Source: Neorhizobium alkalisoli (GTDB taxonomy: Bacteria; Pseudomonadota; Alphaproteobacteria; Rhizobiales; Rhizobiaceae). From it: a DNA stretch of 64,000 nucleotides. The notes under the pieces are model-generated. The model made no database searches. It was not told where the DNA came from and was given only the letters and a program-made list of their open reading frames with translations. The translations under genes and the position numbers were made by a program. Where the stretch lies: assembly GCF_007829835.1 (NCBI RefSeq), contig NZ_VIWP01000010.1, positions 98,684 to 162,683 on the forward strand, in the 5' to 3' direction. Positions 42,492 through 50,953 of this stretch are shown in pieces (within the stretch, counting starts at the first letter, position 1; each line of letters starts with the position of its first letter).

Positions 42492-43031
42492 ATGTCTTCG
42501 ACAGTGACCAAGGGCCGCATTCAATCCACTTTCCGCCACTTTCTCGATGCCGAGGCGTCCGGTGGCATCATTCTGATGGTGGTTGCCGTTCTGGCGATCA
42601 TCACGGCGAACTCCGCCCTGGCGGACAGCTATTTTCTGCCCTGCATGTCTATATCGGTCCTTTGAGCCTGCAGCACTGGATCAACGACGCGCTGATGGCC
42701 GTCTTCTTCCTGCTCGTCGGCCTCGAGATCAAGCGCGAGATGCTGGACGGCCAGCTGTCCATCTGGAGCCGGAGCATCCTTCCCGGCGCAGCGGCGGCCG
42801 GTGGCATGCTGTTTCCGGCACTGTCCTTCGTCTCCTTCAATTGGAACGATCCCTCGGCACTGCGCGGCTGGGCCATCCCGACGGCAACCGACATCGCTTT
42901 CGCGCTCGGTGTGCTTTCGCTGTTCGGCGCTCGCGATCATCGACGATCTCGGGGCGGTCATCGTCATCGCGCTGTTCTATACGGCCGATCCTCTCTTCTC
43001 AATTAAACCAAATCTGTCTCAAGGGTGCTGA
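42492..43031 (+). pseudogene. nhaA: Decayed, truncated Na+/H+ antiporter
   Basis: The N-terminal half of NhaA with two lesions. It starts MSSTVTKGRIQSTFRHFLDA and reads GGIILMVVAVLAIITANSAL; near 42636 one T is missing from TATTTTCTGCC and the frame breaks. It resumes as LSLQHWINDALMAVFFLLVG, EIKREMLDGQLS and PTATDIAFALGVLSLFGA. Near 42935 about 10 codons are lost and the original frame returns as ALAIIDDLGAVIVIALFY, with the two Asp of the ion-binding site. Family similarity stops after YTAD; the C-terminal half is missing. Transport function is not expected. Confidence 0.85.
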
Positions 43032-43071
43032 TCCGGCACATTCAAATGGGCGTGTTGGTCACTTCCAATCT

Positions 43072-43329
43072 TTAGAAGTTACTTTCTTCGAGCCAAGCGT
43101 CCAGGAATGGCTGGCGTGCGAATTCAACGTCTACTTGCTTCAAAAGCGCGTGGTGACAAAGAGTACGTGCGCGCCAGTGAGCTGGCCCGTGCTTGTATTT
43201 GAAGTGATTGTTCATCCATCGGAGCGCGTCGGCTGGGCCAGTGATTGTGGTGTCAAGCAAATCCGCTTCGCCTACATAGACTGGCCTTGTCCATGTCAAC
43301 GAGAAGGATATCGCAACAACCTCGCCCAT
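43072..43329 (-). CDS. DUF982 family protein
   Basis: An 85-residue rhizobial DUF982 protein: TRPVYVGEADLLDTTITGPA, then DALRWMNNHFKYKHGPAHWR and ARQPFLDAWLEESNF, matching the usual W-x-x-PV opening, the W-P/hydrophobic middle and the late AR..F..A.....A block. Function unknown. Directly right of the broken nhaA. No clear ribosome site is seen at the ATG. Confidence 0.75.
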   Translation of the reverse strand: MGEVVAISFSLTWTRPVYVGEADLLDTTITGPADALRWMNNHFKYKHGPAHWRARTLCHHALLKQVDVEFARQPFLDAWLEESNF

Positions 43330-43574
43330 TGCCGAAGCTAAAGAATTTTATCGGGAGCCGGTATTGAATTCTCAGTTTTCGGGTTCCGCTTTAGCCCGCG
43401 CAGCTGGACCATAAGGTATATCAAGGCGGATTGGGTGTTCGTTATGTTGGATGACATAGGACCGCCAGTTTTTCGCAGGCGGGAGCGTTGCTCTCAGCCG
43501 CCAGCGCCCTGTTGAAACGACTTGCTGACGATCCAGTTCTTATACGTCATAGAATTAGAAACGTCTATTATATT

Positions 43575-43590
43575 TGTCCGGTACCGGACA
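43575..43590. promoter_or_regulatory. TGTCCG-N4-CGGACA palindrome, copy 1
   Basis: A perfect 16-bp palindrome TGTCCGGTACCGGACA, 55 bases beyond the stop codon of the Crp/Fnr gene. The same arms recur upstream of that gene at 44511-44526. The surrounding 43330-43645 holds no gene. Confidence 0.6.
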
Positions 43591-43645
43591 TTTGCGAATT
43601 TGGAGCCATAGGTCTTGTTCATACTCATGCCTGCGGCAAATCTTT

Positions 43646-44365
43646 CTAATTGCCGAATGAACCTATCAGCTTACGATATTCGTCCTCAGCAGGACCATAC
43701 GTGCCGCTGGCGAAGCCTTCCAAGCCCTTTCGATCGCGGACCCTTATACGATTTCGTCCCGATGATATGAGATGTTTCCCTTCCAAGACATGGAGCGATG
43801 TAGTGATACTTTGTCTGCGCACCGCAAGCATAACTGAGAGAAACGCGTGGGTCAGATCGATCGTCTCTCCGTTTGATCTGTCGTCACACATCAGGAGCCA
43901 GCGGGCGAGACGCTGCTCGATGTTGTCAGTGGCGTTAGAGAGGGCCGTATAGGATGTCTGGACAGACATAACTTGGGCAAATCGCAGCAGTAAAGAGCGA
44001 AGATTGAAACTCTCCTCGATTGCGTGCGACAGCTGGATGCTTTGTATCCTGTAGCCGCGTCCCGAAACCTGTATGAATGCTGCGAAGGGTGTCGTGGGCA
44101 CTTGCATCACGATAGAGGTCGGTGACATTCCTTCGTGCCCGAAAATACCTATCTCGGCTTTGTGCCCACCACTCGTTTCAGCAACGATCGAACCTATGCC
44201 GGTATCGAGAAAATAGCAGTAATTAGTGATCTTCCCAGGAGATGACAGTTCATAGAGCCTTGGCAACTCCACTGCTTCCAAGTGCGGTGCCAGCCGAGCA
44301 AAATCATGCGGCTCGAGTGAGGAAAGAAGTCTGTTCCGGACTATTAATTGTGGGACGATGGTCAT
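43646..44365 (-). CDS. Crp/Fnr family transcriptional regulator, second copy
   Basis: A 239-residue Crp/Fnr-type regulator. The sensor barrel includes YCYFLDTGIGSIVAETSGG and IGIFGHEGMSPTS; the winged helix includes NIEQRLARWLLMCDDR and AVRRQSITTSLHVLEGKHLI. No N-terminal Cys cluster. It shares the block IEQRLARW-x-LM and domain order with the regulator at 3836-4543 but is clearly divergent. It is flanked on both sides by TGTCCG-N4-CGGACA palindromes, which may be its own operators. Confidence 0.88.
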   Translation of the reverse strand: MTIVPQLIVRNRLLSSLEPHDFARLAPHLEAVELPRLYELSSPGKITNYCYFLDTGIGSIVAETSGGHKAEIGIFGHEGMSPTSIVMQVPTTPFAAFIQVSGRGYRIQSIQLSHAIEESFNLRSLLLRFAQVMSVQTSYTALSNATDNIEQRLARWLLMCDDRSNGETIDLTHAFLSVMLAVRRQSITTSLHVLEGKHLISSGRNRIRVRDRKGLEGFASGTYGPAEDEYRKLIGSFGN

Positions 44366-44501
44366 TCTCTCAACCTCAGTGAGGGCAAGAGCAATGATAA
44401 TCTCCTAGCCGTTCGCGCCACGCAGTTACGAACGATCTCGCATCGTTTGCTCCCAGCGTGGCGGATGTATGTCCACTGAAGAGAAAGGCACGCAAGGTCT
44501 A

Positions 44502-44535
44502 ACCCTTCAATGTCCGATAACGGACATTGAAGGGT
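44502..44535. promoter_or_regulatory. Long inverted repeat containing TGTCCG-N4-CGGACA, copy 2
   Basis: Perfect 15-bp arms (44502-44516 with 44521-44535) and a 4-base loop, 136 bases upstream of the Crp/Fnr start. The inner part TGTCCG-ATAA-CGGACA matches the palindrome at 43575. It could be an operator, or a terminator-like hairpin, though no T-run follows on either side. Confidence 0.6.
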
Positions 44536-45051
44536 GACGGCCAAAAGAATAAATTTGGTTCAGGCGGCACGTTGGTGATCTAGGTTGCCCGGCGTGGATT
44601 AATCGACGTTAAGCACATCGCACAACACCTAATCCACCGTTTGTTTGTTTCTTGTTCTCTGTCCATTCGCAACAACTCACGCGAGTATTTGTGAATGCTA
44701 ATATTGCGCCGCAGGTGCTAGGCTAAAAAAAGCTGAGACTTGTATGACGTGCCGGAAACGGGCTTCCGTCCGAAATCGGACCAATAGCTTTGCCGTCTTT
44801 CCGCCGCGGTTATGAGAACGTTCCCAGCCCGATTCGACAGTAAAGACGGCGGTACCCGCTTCGATGCGGAATATTGAAAGCCAAATTCTAGATCAAAAGT
44901 CATCTCGCAATAAAGCTCACTGGCTTGGCATGTAATTGAAGATGTCGGAGACCACCCCCACGGAGCTCGTTCCCGCGATGGACGCATGGCTGCTTCAGAA
45001 CCGCCTGCTGGGTAATACTTGCAACAGCCGGGTCGTCGGTTCACAGCGGTT
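44536..45051. other. Region without a supported gene
   Basis: A leftward open frame crosses it (to 44718), but its composition (Ser/Arg-rich, poor codon pattern, no ribosome site) does not support a protein. It may contain decayed sequence. Confidence 0.4.
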
Positions 45052-45183
45052 CTAGAGCAAAACGACGAGGTTGGCTCGGACGTAGTCTGAGCCGGCACCC
45101 GCACCACGTTTCCGTGTCTGATCGCGGATAGCCGGGGTGACAAGCTTCGGCTCTGCCGACGCAGTCGCTGGTTTTTTGGCCAT
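45052..45183 (-). CDS. Small basic hypothetical protein, 43 residues
   Basis: A 43-residue ORF starting MAKKPATASAEPKLVTPAIR and continuing DQTRKRGAGAGSDYVRANLV. Basic and Ala-rich. GGGAG lies 8 bases before the ATG, which supports translation. No family recognised. It lies directly upstream of a terminator that belongs to the operon to its right. Confidence 0.4.
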   Translation of the reverse strand: MAKKPATASAEPKLVTPAIRDQTRKRGAGAGSDYVRANLVVLL

Positions 45184-45226
45184 GGGTCAAGCTCCCGGAT
45201 AGGGGGTAAACGGCGACTTCGAAAGC

Positions 45227-45255
45227 AAAAAAGGCCGCCTCGCAAAGCGGCCTGA
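45227..45255 (-). terminator. Terminator of the PepSY/glycine-zipper/DUF892 operon
   Basis: GGCCGC/GCGGCC stem (45233-45238 with 45247-45252) followed, in the leftward direction, by six T. It lies just beyond the DUF892 gene. Confidence 0.85.
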
Positions 45256-45286
45256 TCATTTGCGGAGGGAGTTTAGCTGGCCTTCT

Positions 45287-45802
45287 TCAGCGCAGGTTTG
45301 GCGCTGGACGAGCTTCGCGCTTGGCATTGGCTTTCCCTTCACCGAGGACCGTCAGCTTCTGGTCAGTGGCGATCTCTTCCTGCAGTGTTGCGTCCAGCAA
45401 GGTGACAGCCTCCTTCATGCCGAGCTGCTTGGCCCAGGATTTCAGAGTGCCGTAGCGAGCGATCTCGTAGTGCTCGACGGCCTGAGCCGAAGAGATGAGG
45501 CCGGCATCGAGCGCCGCTGTGCCCTTGTATTCTTCCATGATCTCTTCGCCTTCAGCGAGGATGCCCTGGATGGCTTCGCAGGTCTTGCCGCGGGCCGGCT
45601 TGCCAATGAGTTCAAAGATCTGCTCGAGACGTTCGATCTGCCCCTGGGTTTCGTCGCGGTGCGTAAGGAAACCGGCCTTGCCTTCTTCCGACTGAGCGGC
45701 TCGCGCCATCTTAGGCAGAGCCTTCAGGATCTGCTTCTCGGCGAAATAGATGTCCTTGAGCGTATCAAGGAAGAGGTCGTTCAATGTCTTTTCGGTAGCC
45801 AT
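45287..45802 (-). CDS. DUF892 (YciE/YciF-type) ferritin-like protein, second copy
   Basis: A 171-residue paralogue of the protein at 6365-6865, nearly identical through EKQILKALPKMARAAQSEEG and SAQAVEHYEIARYGTLKSWA. The C-terminus is unusual: after NAKREA the frame reads RPAPNLR and stops, while the neighbouring frame continues SSAKPALKKAS to a stop at 45272, the usual Lys-rich family end. A small indel near 45310 has therefore replaced the last ten or so residues; the bundle itself is intact. It is the last gene of an operon with the two genes to its right. Confidence 0.88.
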   Translation of the reverse strand: MATEKTLNDLFLDTLKDIYFAEKQILKALPKMARAAQSEEGKAGFLTHRDETQGQIERLEQIFELIGKPARGKTCEAIQGILAEGEEIMEEYKGTAALDAGLISSAQAVEHYEIARYGTLKSWAKQLGMKEAVTLLDATLQEEIATDQKLTVLGEGKANAKREARPAPNLR

Positions 45803-45870
45803 TTGAGTATCCTTAGGTTGAAAATCTATACGAATGCTAGATGTCGCGCCCGTAAGGGGCGCGATCTGGA

Positions 45871-46473
45871 TCAGAGTGCAGCGTTGCGGTAACGACCGCG
45901 TTCCTCTTCGACTTCGTCGGCTTTGTAAGGATCGAGCGTATCGTCAAACCGGGTCCAGCCGTGCTCTTTATAGGACGCGCGGCGCTCAGCCGGATCAACC
46001 CAGTTCGACCGCTCTAGGATTACCTCGGCGTCGGGAGCGAGTGCATCGTCCACCTTTGCGGTTACCAGCGAACCGCCGCGGCGAACACCTTCGGCGTAGA
46101 CATGCGCATCCTCTTCAGACACGCCCGAGTTCGTCATGGCGCCGATGATACCGCCCGTCGCACCTCCGGCAACCGCACCCGCGACAGCGCTCGCGGCGGT
46201 TGCCGCCAACCAACCTGCCGCCACAACGGGGCCTACACCGGGAATGGCCATCAGGCCGAGACCTGTCAGCAGACCGCCCGCACCGCCGACGGCTGCGCCG
46301 ATACCAGCGCCCGTGCCGGCACTTTCTGCCGCGTTCGAAGTGTCCGCATGGCGGTTGTCGACATTGTTGGAAACAATGCTGATATCCTTGGATGGCACGC
46401 CGGCGGATTCCAGCGCGCTGACAGCGGCACTAGCGTCGGAATAGTCATCGAAGAGTCCTGTTACAGTTTTCAT
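45871..46473 (-). CDS. YflT-like protein with glycine-zipper membrane region
   Basis: A 200-residue protein. The N-terminal 40 residues (MKTVTGLFDDYSDASAAVSA; LESAGVPSKDISIVSN) form the YflT/heat-induced ferredoxin-like fold. A Gly/Ala-rich hydrophobic centre (GAAVGGAGGLLTGLGLMAIP; VAGAVAGGATGGIIGAM) looks like a glycine-zipper membrane hairpin. The C-terminal part (VYAEGVRRGGSLVTAKVDD) repeats the fold. Found near stress genes in many rhizobia; mechanism unknown. AGGAG lies 10 bases before the ATG. Confidence 0.8.
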   Translation of the reverse strand: MKTVTGLFDDYSDASAAVSALESAGVPSKDISIVSNNVDNRHADTSNAAESAGTGAGIGAAVGGAGGLLTGLGLMAIPGVGPVVAAGWLAATAASAVAGAVAGGATGGIIGAMTNSGVSEEDAHVYAEGVRRGGSLVTAKVDDALAPDAEVILERSNWVDPAERRASYKEHGWTRFDDTLDPYKADEVEEERGRYRNAAL

Positions 46474-46502
46474 GATCAAAATCTCCTATTGAATGTGTTG
46501 AA

Positions 46503-46820
46503 TTATTTGGCAACGACGTTGCCCTGGTAGTCGAGCGCGACGTTGACGGACTTTCCGTCCTTCATGCCGGTGGCCATCCAGATGCCCTTGTCGTCCTTCA
46601 TCAGGTTCTTGACGTCGGAGAAGCCTGCCTTCTCAATGCGAGATTTCGCCTGATCTTGGGTGAAGCTATTGGCGCCCTCGACGGGTGCGGTCGCATTCTT
46701 GGTATCGGGCGTTGCTACGGCCGGGGTGTCACCGCTGGAGTTAGCGGACGGTGTCGTCTGGGAATGCGCAGATAAAGCGGACGCGCTGATGAGCGCCGCG
46801 GCAAGAATTATGTTTTTCAC
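46503..46820 (-). CDS. Exported PepSY-like small protein
   Basis: A 105-residue exported protein with GTG start (GAGAGGAAA upstream). Signal peptide: VKNIILAAALISASALSAHS. After a Thr/Ala/Pro linker the C-terminal 55 residues (GANSFTQDQAKSRIEKAGFS; DVKNLMKDDKGIWMATGMKD; SVNVALDYQGNVVAK) form one PepSY-like alpha-beta unit, often a protease-inhibitor-type fold. Likely periplasmic. First gene after the GGAAC promoter at 46894 and start of the operon with the YflT-like and DUF892 genes. Confidence 0.8.
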   Translation of the reverse strand: MKNIILAAALISASALSAHSQTTPSANSSGDTPAVATPDTKNATAPVEGANSFTQDQAKSRIEKAGFSDVKNLMKDDKGIWMATGMKDGKSVNVALDYQGNVVAK

Positions 46821-46869
46821 TGAAGTTTCCTCTCGTATCGGATCCGTATTCACAGACCCGTGAGCATCT

Positions 46870-46894
46870 AACCTATGCCGAGCAGTTTCGTTCC
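46870..46894 (-). promoter_or_regulatory. EcfG/RpoE2-type promoter for the PepSY/YflT/DUF892 operon
   Basis: Reading leftwards: GGAAC at 46894-46890, 18 bases, TT at 46871-46870, 49 bases before the GTG start. Confidence 0.65.
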
Positions 46895-46964
46895 GAAATA
46901 AACCGGGAATTGTGCTTGCCGTCGCGACCAGAGCCTGCAGCATTGTCTGCGCAAAGGGCTGCCC

Positions 46965-46990
46965 GCCCCCTCACGGAGGGGGCAGCTTTT
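46965..46990 (+). terminator. GC-rich hairpin with T-run
   Basis: GCCCCCTC/GAGGGGGC 8-bp stem with a 3-base loop, then a short T-run rightwards. No rightward gene precedes it, so it may serve an unseen transcript or block read-through. Confidence 0.5.
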
Positions 46991-47089
46991 ATCGCTCTAC
47001 CACGATCAGGATTGTAGGCTTGTCGCTACATTTGATGGCAGCACCACACTGACCGGAAATACGATCCAGAGTATGCCACCACCAACGCG

Positions 47090-49273
47090 CTACTTAACGA
47101 TGTGGATCTGGGCATCTCCCCTTCGATCCAGAACATTCGTTGCCACGTCGTTTCCGTACCGGTGCATTCGAAAATCGGCTGAAGAGGAGCCGATCTGAAC
47201 GTTCCGCAGGACAATCTCATCCAAGAATCGTGGCATGGTCGGTTTACGGAAGCGGATTTCATTCTCACTGTGAGCCTGCTCGAGACCAAGACACGCCCCC
47301 AGAATTCCGAAGGTGGCTGAAGCGGCCCATGCCTGCGGAGAGCAGGCAACCGGATACGGCGTCGGACCTCGACCTGGTTTCCGGATAAAGCCACAAAATA
47401 ACTCAGGCAGACGCCGCATCTCCTGCCCTTTGGCGGCGTCAAAAAGACCTTCGAACACGCGCGCCGCCTCCTCTTTAAGGTCGTATTGCGCAAAGCCGAT
47501 TGCGATCGCGGCATTGTCATGCGGCCATATGGACCCGTTATGGTATGACATAGGATTATATCGAGCTTCACCCTGAGCAATCGTCCGGATCCCCCAACCG
47601 CTAAATCCATCCCTGCTCAAAAGTGTTGCCGCCACCCGTTTGGCATGATCGAGCGAAGCGATCCCGGAAAACAGTGCATGTCCGGCGTTAGAGCTTCGCA
47701 CGCGACAGGGCCGTTTCATCCCGTCAAGCGCCATAACGTAAGTCCCAAGGTCCTCGTCCCAGAAGTCAGCTTCGAAACGGATACGCAGTTTTTCAGCTGC
47801 TTCTTTTAGTTCGGTAGCCATATCGTGGTGCCCGAGCCGTGCAGCCATCTGAGCTGCAAACCGCTTGGCTGCGAATACATAGCCCTGAACCTCGCATAAA
47901 GCGATTGATCCAACTGCGTCGGTACCATCTTCGTGGAAGATTGAGTCGTGGGAGTCCTTCCAGCCTTGATTCTTGAGGCTACCGTTGCTCTCGGCTTGAT
48001 ATTCAACATAACCGTCGCCGTCACGGTCGCCATAGTCGTCCATCCAACGCAACGCAGCGCAGATGTTGGGCCACAACTCGATTACGGTCTCCAAATCGCC
48101 CGTGGCATCCAGATACATCCCCGCAAGCATTACAAAAAGAGGCGTTGAATCGACACTTCCGTAGTAGCGACCGAATGGAACCTCGCCAAGATTAGCCATC
48201 TCGCCACGGCGCATCTCGTGAAGGATCTTGCCCGGCTGCGCATCCGATGAGGGGTCGACTTCACTGGCCTGCATCGAAGTTAGGGTGCGCAGGACGCCCC
48301 GCGCAATTGAGGGGTCCATCCACAGCATGAACATTGCAGTGAGAATTCCGTCGCGTCCAAAAATCGTGCTGAACCAGGGAACCCCCGCATATGGATAGGA
48401 GCCGAATGGGGTTGAGGTGATCAGCATATAGACGTCAGAGGTTGCACGACATGCGACCTCGTTGAAGAGCTCGCTTGAACTCTCCACGGTCGCAATATCT
48501 CGTGTTTGGGTGCGCCTGGCGCGACGGCTCGCACGGTAGGCGCGGAAGAAATCCAGCACACGCGCCTGTTCCCCTTCTTTGCAGGCAACCGTCAAAAATA
48601 TTGAAGTCTTCCCGCCCGGTCTTAGTGCGAGCTCAAAAGTTGCCCGGTTTGCCTCAAGGAATTTCGGAACCGGCGCGAAGGCAATCGAGGTTTGCCGTTC
48701 CACGCCATCAAGGCCCATGTACAGAAACTCAACTCTGTCAGGCGCACTTATGCGGGACGTCTCGCGTCCCCGCTTCTCCCGGTTTAGGCCGCGGACTTCG
48801 AACAAGTCGCGGAAGTCAGCACCGAATCTATAATCAATCGTTAACTTGCGATCGGAGGTCGTGAAGTTCCGTAGGCTGAGCCGCTCGTAAAAGACGCCTT
48901 TGAACAGGAATTTTGTGCGTTGCAGGAATATCGTTTCTCGGGGAAGCGTCCCCAAATCATCTTGGATCTCGGGGTTTGTAAGATCAACGGAGAGCGCCGC
49001 CTTGTCATCATAACTGGACGAATTGAGCAGCAAAAGCTTACGCCCCTGAAAGCGAAGCTCTAATTTCGAGAGAAATCTCGTATCCCGATAGAATAGGCCT
49101 TCTGCGGTGTTTGTGCTGCCAATATCTCCGTGGCTATTCAAGACGACAAAGCTGTCCCCATCCTTCAGGTTTTGGAGCGACTCACCGACAAGAGAGGTTT
49201 CCACGACAAGATCGTACCGAGCGGTGTCGAGCTCCTCCGCTAAATTCTTCGATGCTTCACTATCCATCGTCAT
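47090..49273 (-). CDS. Glycogen-debranching-type amylo-alpha-1,6-glucosidase
   Basis: A 727-residue protein. The N-terminal beta-sandwich (about 25-235: DGDSFVVLNSHGDIGSTNTA; EGLFYRDTRFLSKLEL) is the GDE-N-like domain; the C-terminal part is a GH63/GH133-like (alpha/alpha)6 barrel with PYAGVPWFSTIFGRDGI, YHNGSIWPHDNAAIAIG and likely catalytic acids in WKDSHDSIFHEDG. Family members act on alpha-glucans or related sugars. It overlaps the preceding glycosyltransferase gene by four bases (ATGA), so the two are made together, plausibly in trehalose/glucan or glycolipid metabolism. Confidence 0.85.
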   Translation of the reverse strand: MTMDSEASKNLAEELDTARYDLVVETSLVGESLQNLKDGDSFVVLNSHGDIGSTNTAEGLFYRDTRFLSKLELRFQGRKLLLLNSSSYDDKAALSVDLTNPEIQDDLGTLPRETIFLQRTKFLFKGVFYERLSLRNFTTSDRKLTIDYRFGADFRDLFEVRGLNREKRGRETSRISAPDRVEFLYMGLDGVERQTSIAFAPVPKFLEANRATFELALRPGGKTSIFLTVACKEGEQARVLDFFRAYRASRRARRTQTRDIATVESSSELFNEVACRATSDVYMLITSTPFGSYPYAGVPWFSTIFGRDGILTAMFMLWMDPSIARGVLRTLTSMQASEVDPSSDAQPGKILHEMRRGEMANLGEVPFGRYYGSVDSTPLFVMLAGMYLDATGDLETVIELWPNICAALRWMDDYGDRDGDGYVEYQAESNGSLKNQGWKDSHDSIFHEDGTDAVGSIALCEVQGYVFAAKRFAAQMAARLGHHDMATELKEAAEKLRIRFEADFWDEDLGTYVMALDGMKRPCRVRSSNAGHALFSGIASLDHAKRVAATLLSRDGFSGWGIRTIAQGEARYNPMSYHNGSIWPHDNAAIAIGFAQYDLKEEAARVFEGLFDAAKGQEMRRLPELFCGFIRKPGRGPTPYPVACSPQAWAASATFGILGACLGLEQAHSENEIRFRKPTMPRFLDEIVLRNVQIGSSSADFRMHRYGNDVATNVLDRRGDAQIHIVK

Positions 49274-50418
49274 GAGACGGACCGGTAAATAGAAGCCAGG
49301 CTAGCGCCAGCGGAAGGATTTGTCGCGGCAGTCAGTGGCCCTACGGGTGTCGAAAGACCATATTCAGGTGGACGGTGATTTGGAAACATTGTTGGCGACG
49401 GTTTCGACAGGCGTTCGTATTCGGCGACGTAGTTCGATGCCATCCGGGTAGATGTGAACCGCTGTTCAAACCGCTTCCGCACCGCCATCCGGTCAAGAGT
49501 TATGGACATATGAACTGCTGTGACAGCTTCTTCGATCGTTTCGACGATAAACCCAGTCAAACCCTCATCCATAACCTCTGGAACTGACCCTCGCCGCCAA
49601 GCGATGGTCGGCGTGCCTTCTCTCATTGCCTCGATCATGACCAAGCCGAATGGCTCAGGCCAATCAATTGGGAAGAGAAGGGCAATGGCGTTTCCTAGGA
49701 AATCACGTTTCTCATGATCGCCGATCTCGCCGATGAACTCGATCAGCGGGTGGTCGAGCTGCGGACGAATGACGTGATCGAAGTAGTCTTGGTCCGTTGG
49801 ATCGACCTTTGCAGCAATCTTCAGCGGAATTCCGGTTCGCTTTGCAATCTCGATTGCGCGGTCCGGCCGTTTCTCAGGCGCTACTCGGCCCAGAAAGGCG
49901 AGATAATCACGCTTTGGCATATTTTTCGGCGCAGGTCCTTGTGGAAGTCCATGCTGAATGGTGGCAAGCCAGTTTGCGTTTGGCAGCGGCAAACGCTGAT
50001 CATTGGAGATGGAGACCAGCGGCATCTCCGGAAAAGCGCGGTAGACCGGATGAAAATCCGGCAGATCAAGCCTCCCGTGTAACGTCGTCAAACACCGTGT
50101 CGAAGAATCTCGAAAGCTGGGAAACTGAAGCAGATCGACATGGAAGTGGATGACGTCGAATGACGAAGCCCGGCGGCGAACCTCTTCCAGCATCACGAGG
50201 AGACTTGCGGTGTGATCCCGTATGCCCGCCAGGCGCAAGCCCTGAGGCACGGCCCGCACGAGTTCAGCAGAGGTTTCTGAGTCTGCGCTGGCAAACAATG
50301 TAACATCGTGACCCTGCTCGACAAGTTCTTCCGTGAGCCAGGAGACGACGCGCTCGGTGCCGCCATAGAGTTTGGGCGGAACTGCTTCCGCTAGTGGTGC
50401 GACTTGCGCTATACGCAT
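49270..50418 (-). CDS. Glycosyltransferase family 4-like protein
   Basis: A 382-residue GT-B fold glycosyltransferase. Start MRIAQVAPLAEAVPPKLYGG, with TERVVSWLTEELVEQGHDV of the acceptor domain, then YLAFLGRVAPEKRPDRAIEI and EPFGLVMIEAMREGTPTIAW (the GT4 EX7E motif) and GSVPEVMDEGLTGFIV in the donor domain. The nucleotide-sugar is unknown. The last 40 residues are disordered. I chose the ATG at 50418; a further in-frame start exists at 50445. Couples to the debranching-type gene downstream. Confidence 0.87.
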   Translation of the reverse strand: MRIAQVAPLAEAVPPKLYGGTERVVSWLTEELVEQGHDVTLFASADSETSAELVRAVPQGLRLAGIRDHTASLLVMLEEVRRRASSFDVIHFHVDLLQFPSFRDSSTRCLTTLHGRLDLPDFHPVYRAFPEMPLVSISNDQRLPLPNANWLATIQHGLPQGPAPKNMPKRDYLAFLGRVAPEKRPDRAIEIAKRTGIPLKIAAKVDPTDQDYFDHVIRPQLDHPLIEFIGEIGDHEKRDFLGNAIALLFPIDWPEPFGLVMIEAMREGTPTIAWRRGSVPEVMDEGLTGFIVETIEEAVTAVHMSITLDRMAVRKRFEQRFTSTRMASNYVAEYERLSKPSPTMFPNHRPPEYGLSTPVGPLTAATNPSAGASLASIYRSVS

Positions 50419-50848
50419 TGGATTGTTCTCTGTTGTGCTAAGCACCAGTCCAGCAAGATATTTCGTAGGACCGCCAGCATCCGCTCACGAGGGCGTTGCT
50501 AATGCACAAGAACAGCGTAAACAGTACATGGAGCGACAGGCGGTTTTGACTAGGCTTGTGCGCTGAAATACCTGCCTTTGCAGCCTAATATTTGCGTTTC
50601 TGGCCACCATAAACATCCTTGACTCTCAACGGAGTCATAAGGCGTGAGAGTGGCGATACCGAGCACTTAGCCTGTTCAATCATTGACGCGCCGGCGGTCG
50701 AACAAGGCGCAGTGGTCGCAGTTGGATCATGAGTAGCCGAAGCAGAAGCCCCGCCGCCGGAATGATCAAAGTCATGCCCCACCAGAAGACGAAATCAACC
50801 GTCAGCTAAGCCAGCGTCCAGGGGCTGACGAAAGGGTAGCTGTGCCAG
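50419..50848. other. Region without a supported gene
   Basis: About 430 bases. A leftward frame contains a hydrophobic stretch (MTLIIPAAGLLLRLLMIQLR, near 50777-50683) that could be a small membrane protein or a remnant, but it has no convincing start or ribosome site. Confidence 0.35.
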
Positions 50849-50953
50849 TTACCTCGTGTATGCCGTTGCCAGCATACGGATTGCGATATCTCGTGAGGAT
50901 CTGTAGCCAAGCTTTTTCTTGAAAGTCCTGCGGCCGGTTTCAACTGACTTCAT
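50849..50953 (-). CDS. Short LuxR-type HTH-like ORF, 34 residues
   Basis: A 34-residue ORF, MKSVETGRRTFKKKLGYRSS then RDIAIRMLATAYTR. The KKKLGYRSSRDIAIRML pattern resembles the last helices of a LuxR/GerE HTH (recognition helix and following), so it may be the tail of a lost regulator. Its ATG overlaps the stop of the DUF4167-like gene (ATGA), suggesting it is still co-translated. Confidence 0.4.
   Translation of the reverse strand: MKSVETGRRTFKKKLGYRSSRDIAIRMLATAYTR

Noticed and set aside
44718..45245. Leftward 175-codon open frame
   Set aside because: Ser/Arg/Pro-rich shadow-like composition, no ribosome site, and it runs through a terminator and another small ORF with a better start.
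50585..50782. Leftward 65-codon ORF
   Set aside because: Low-complexity sequence without a family. Another frame has a hydrophobic stretch but no start, so neither is called.
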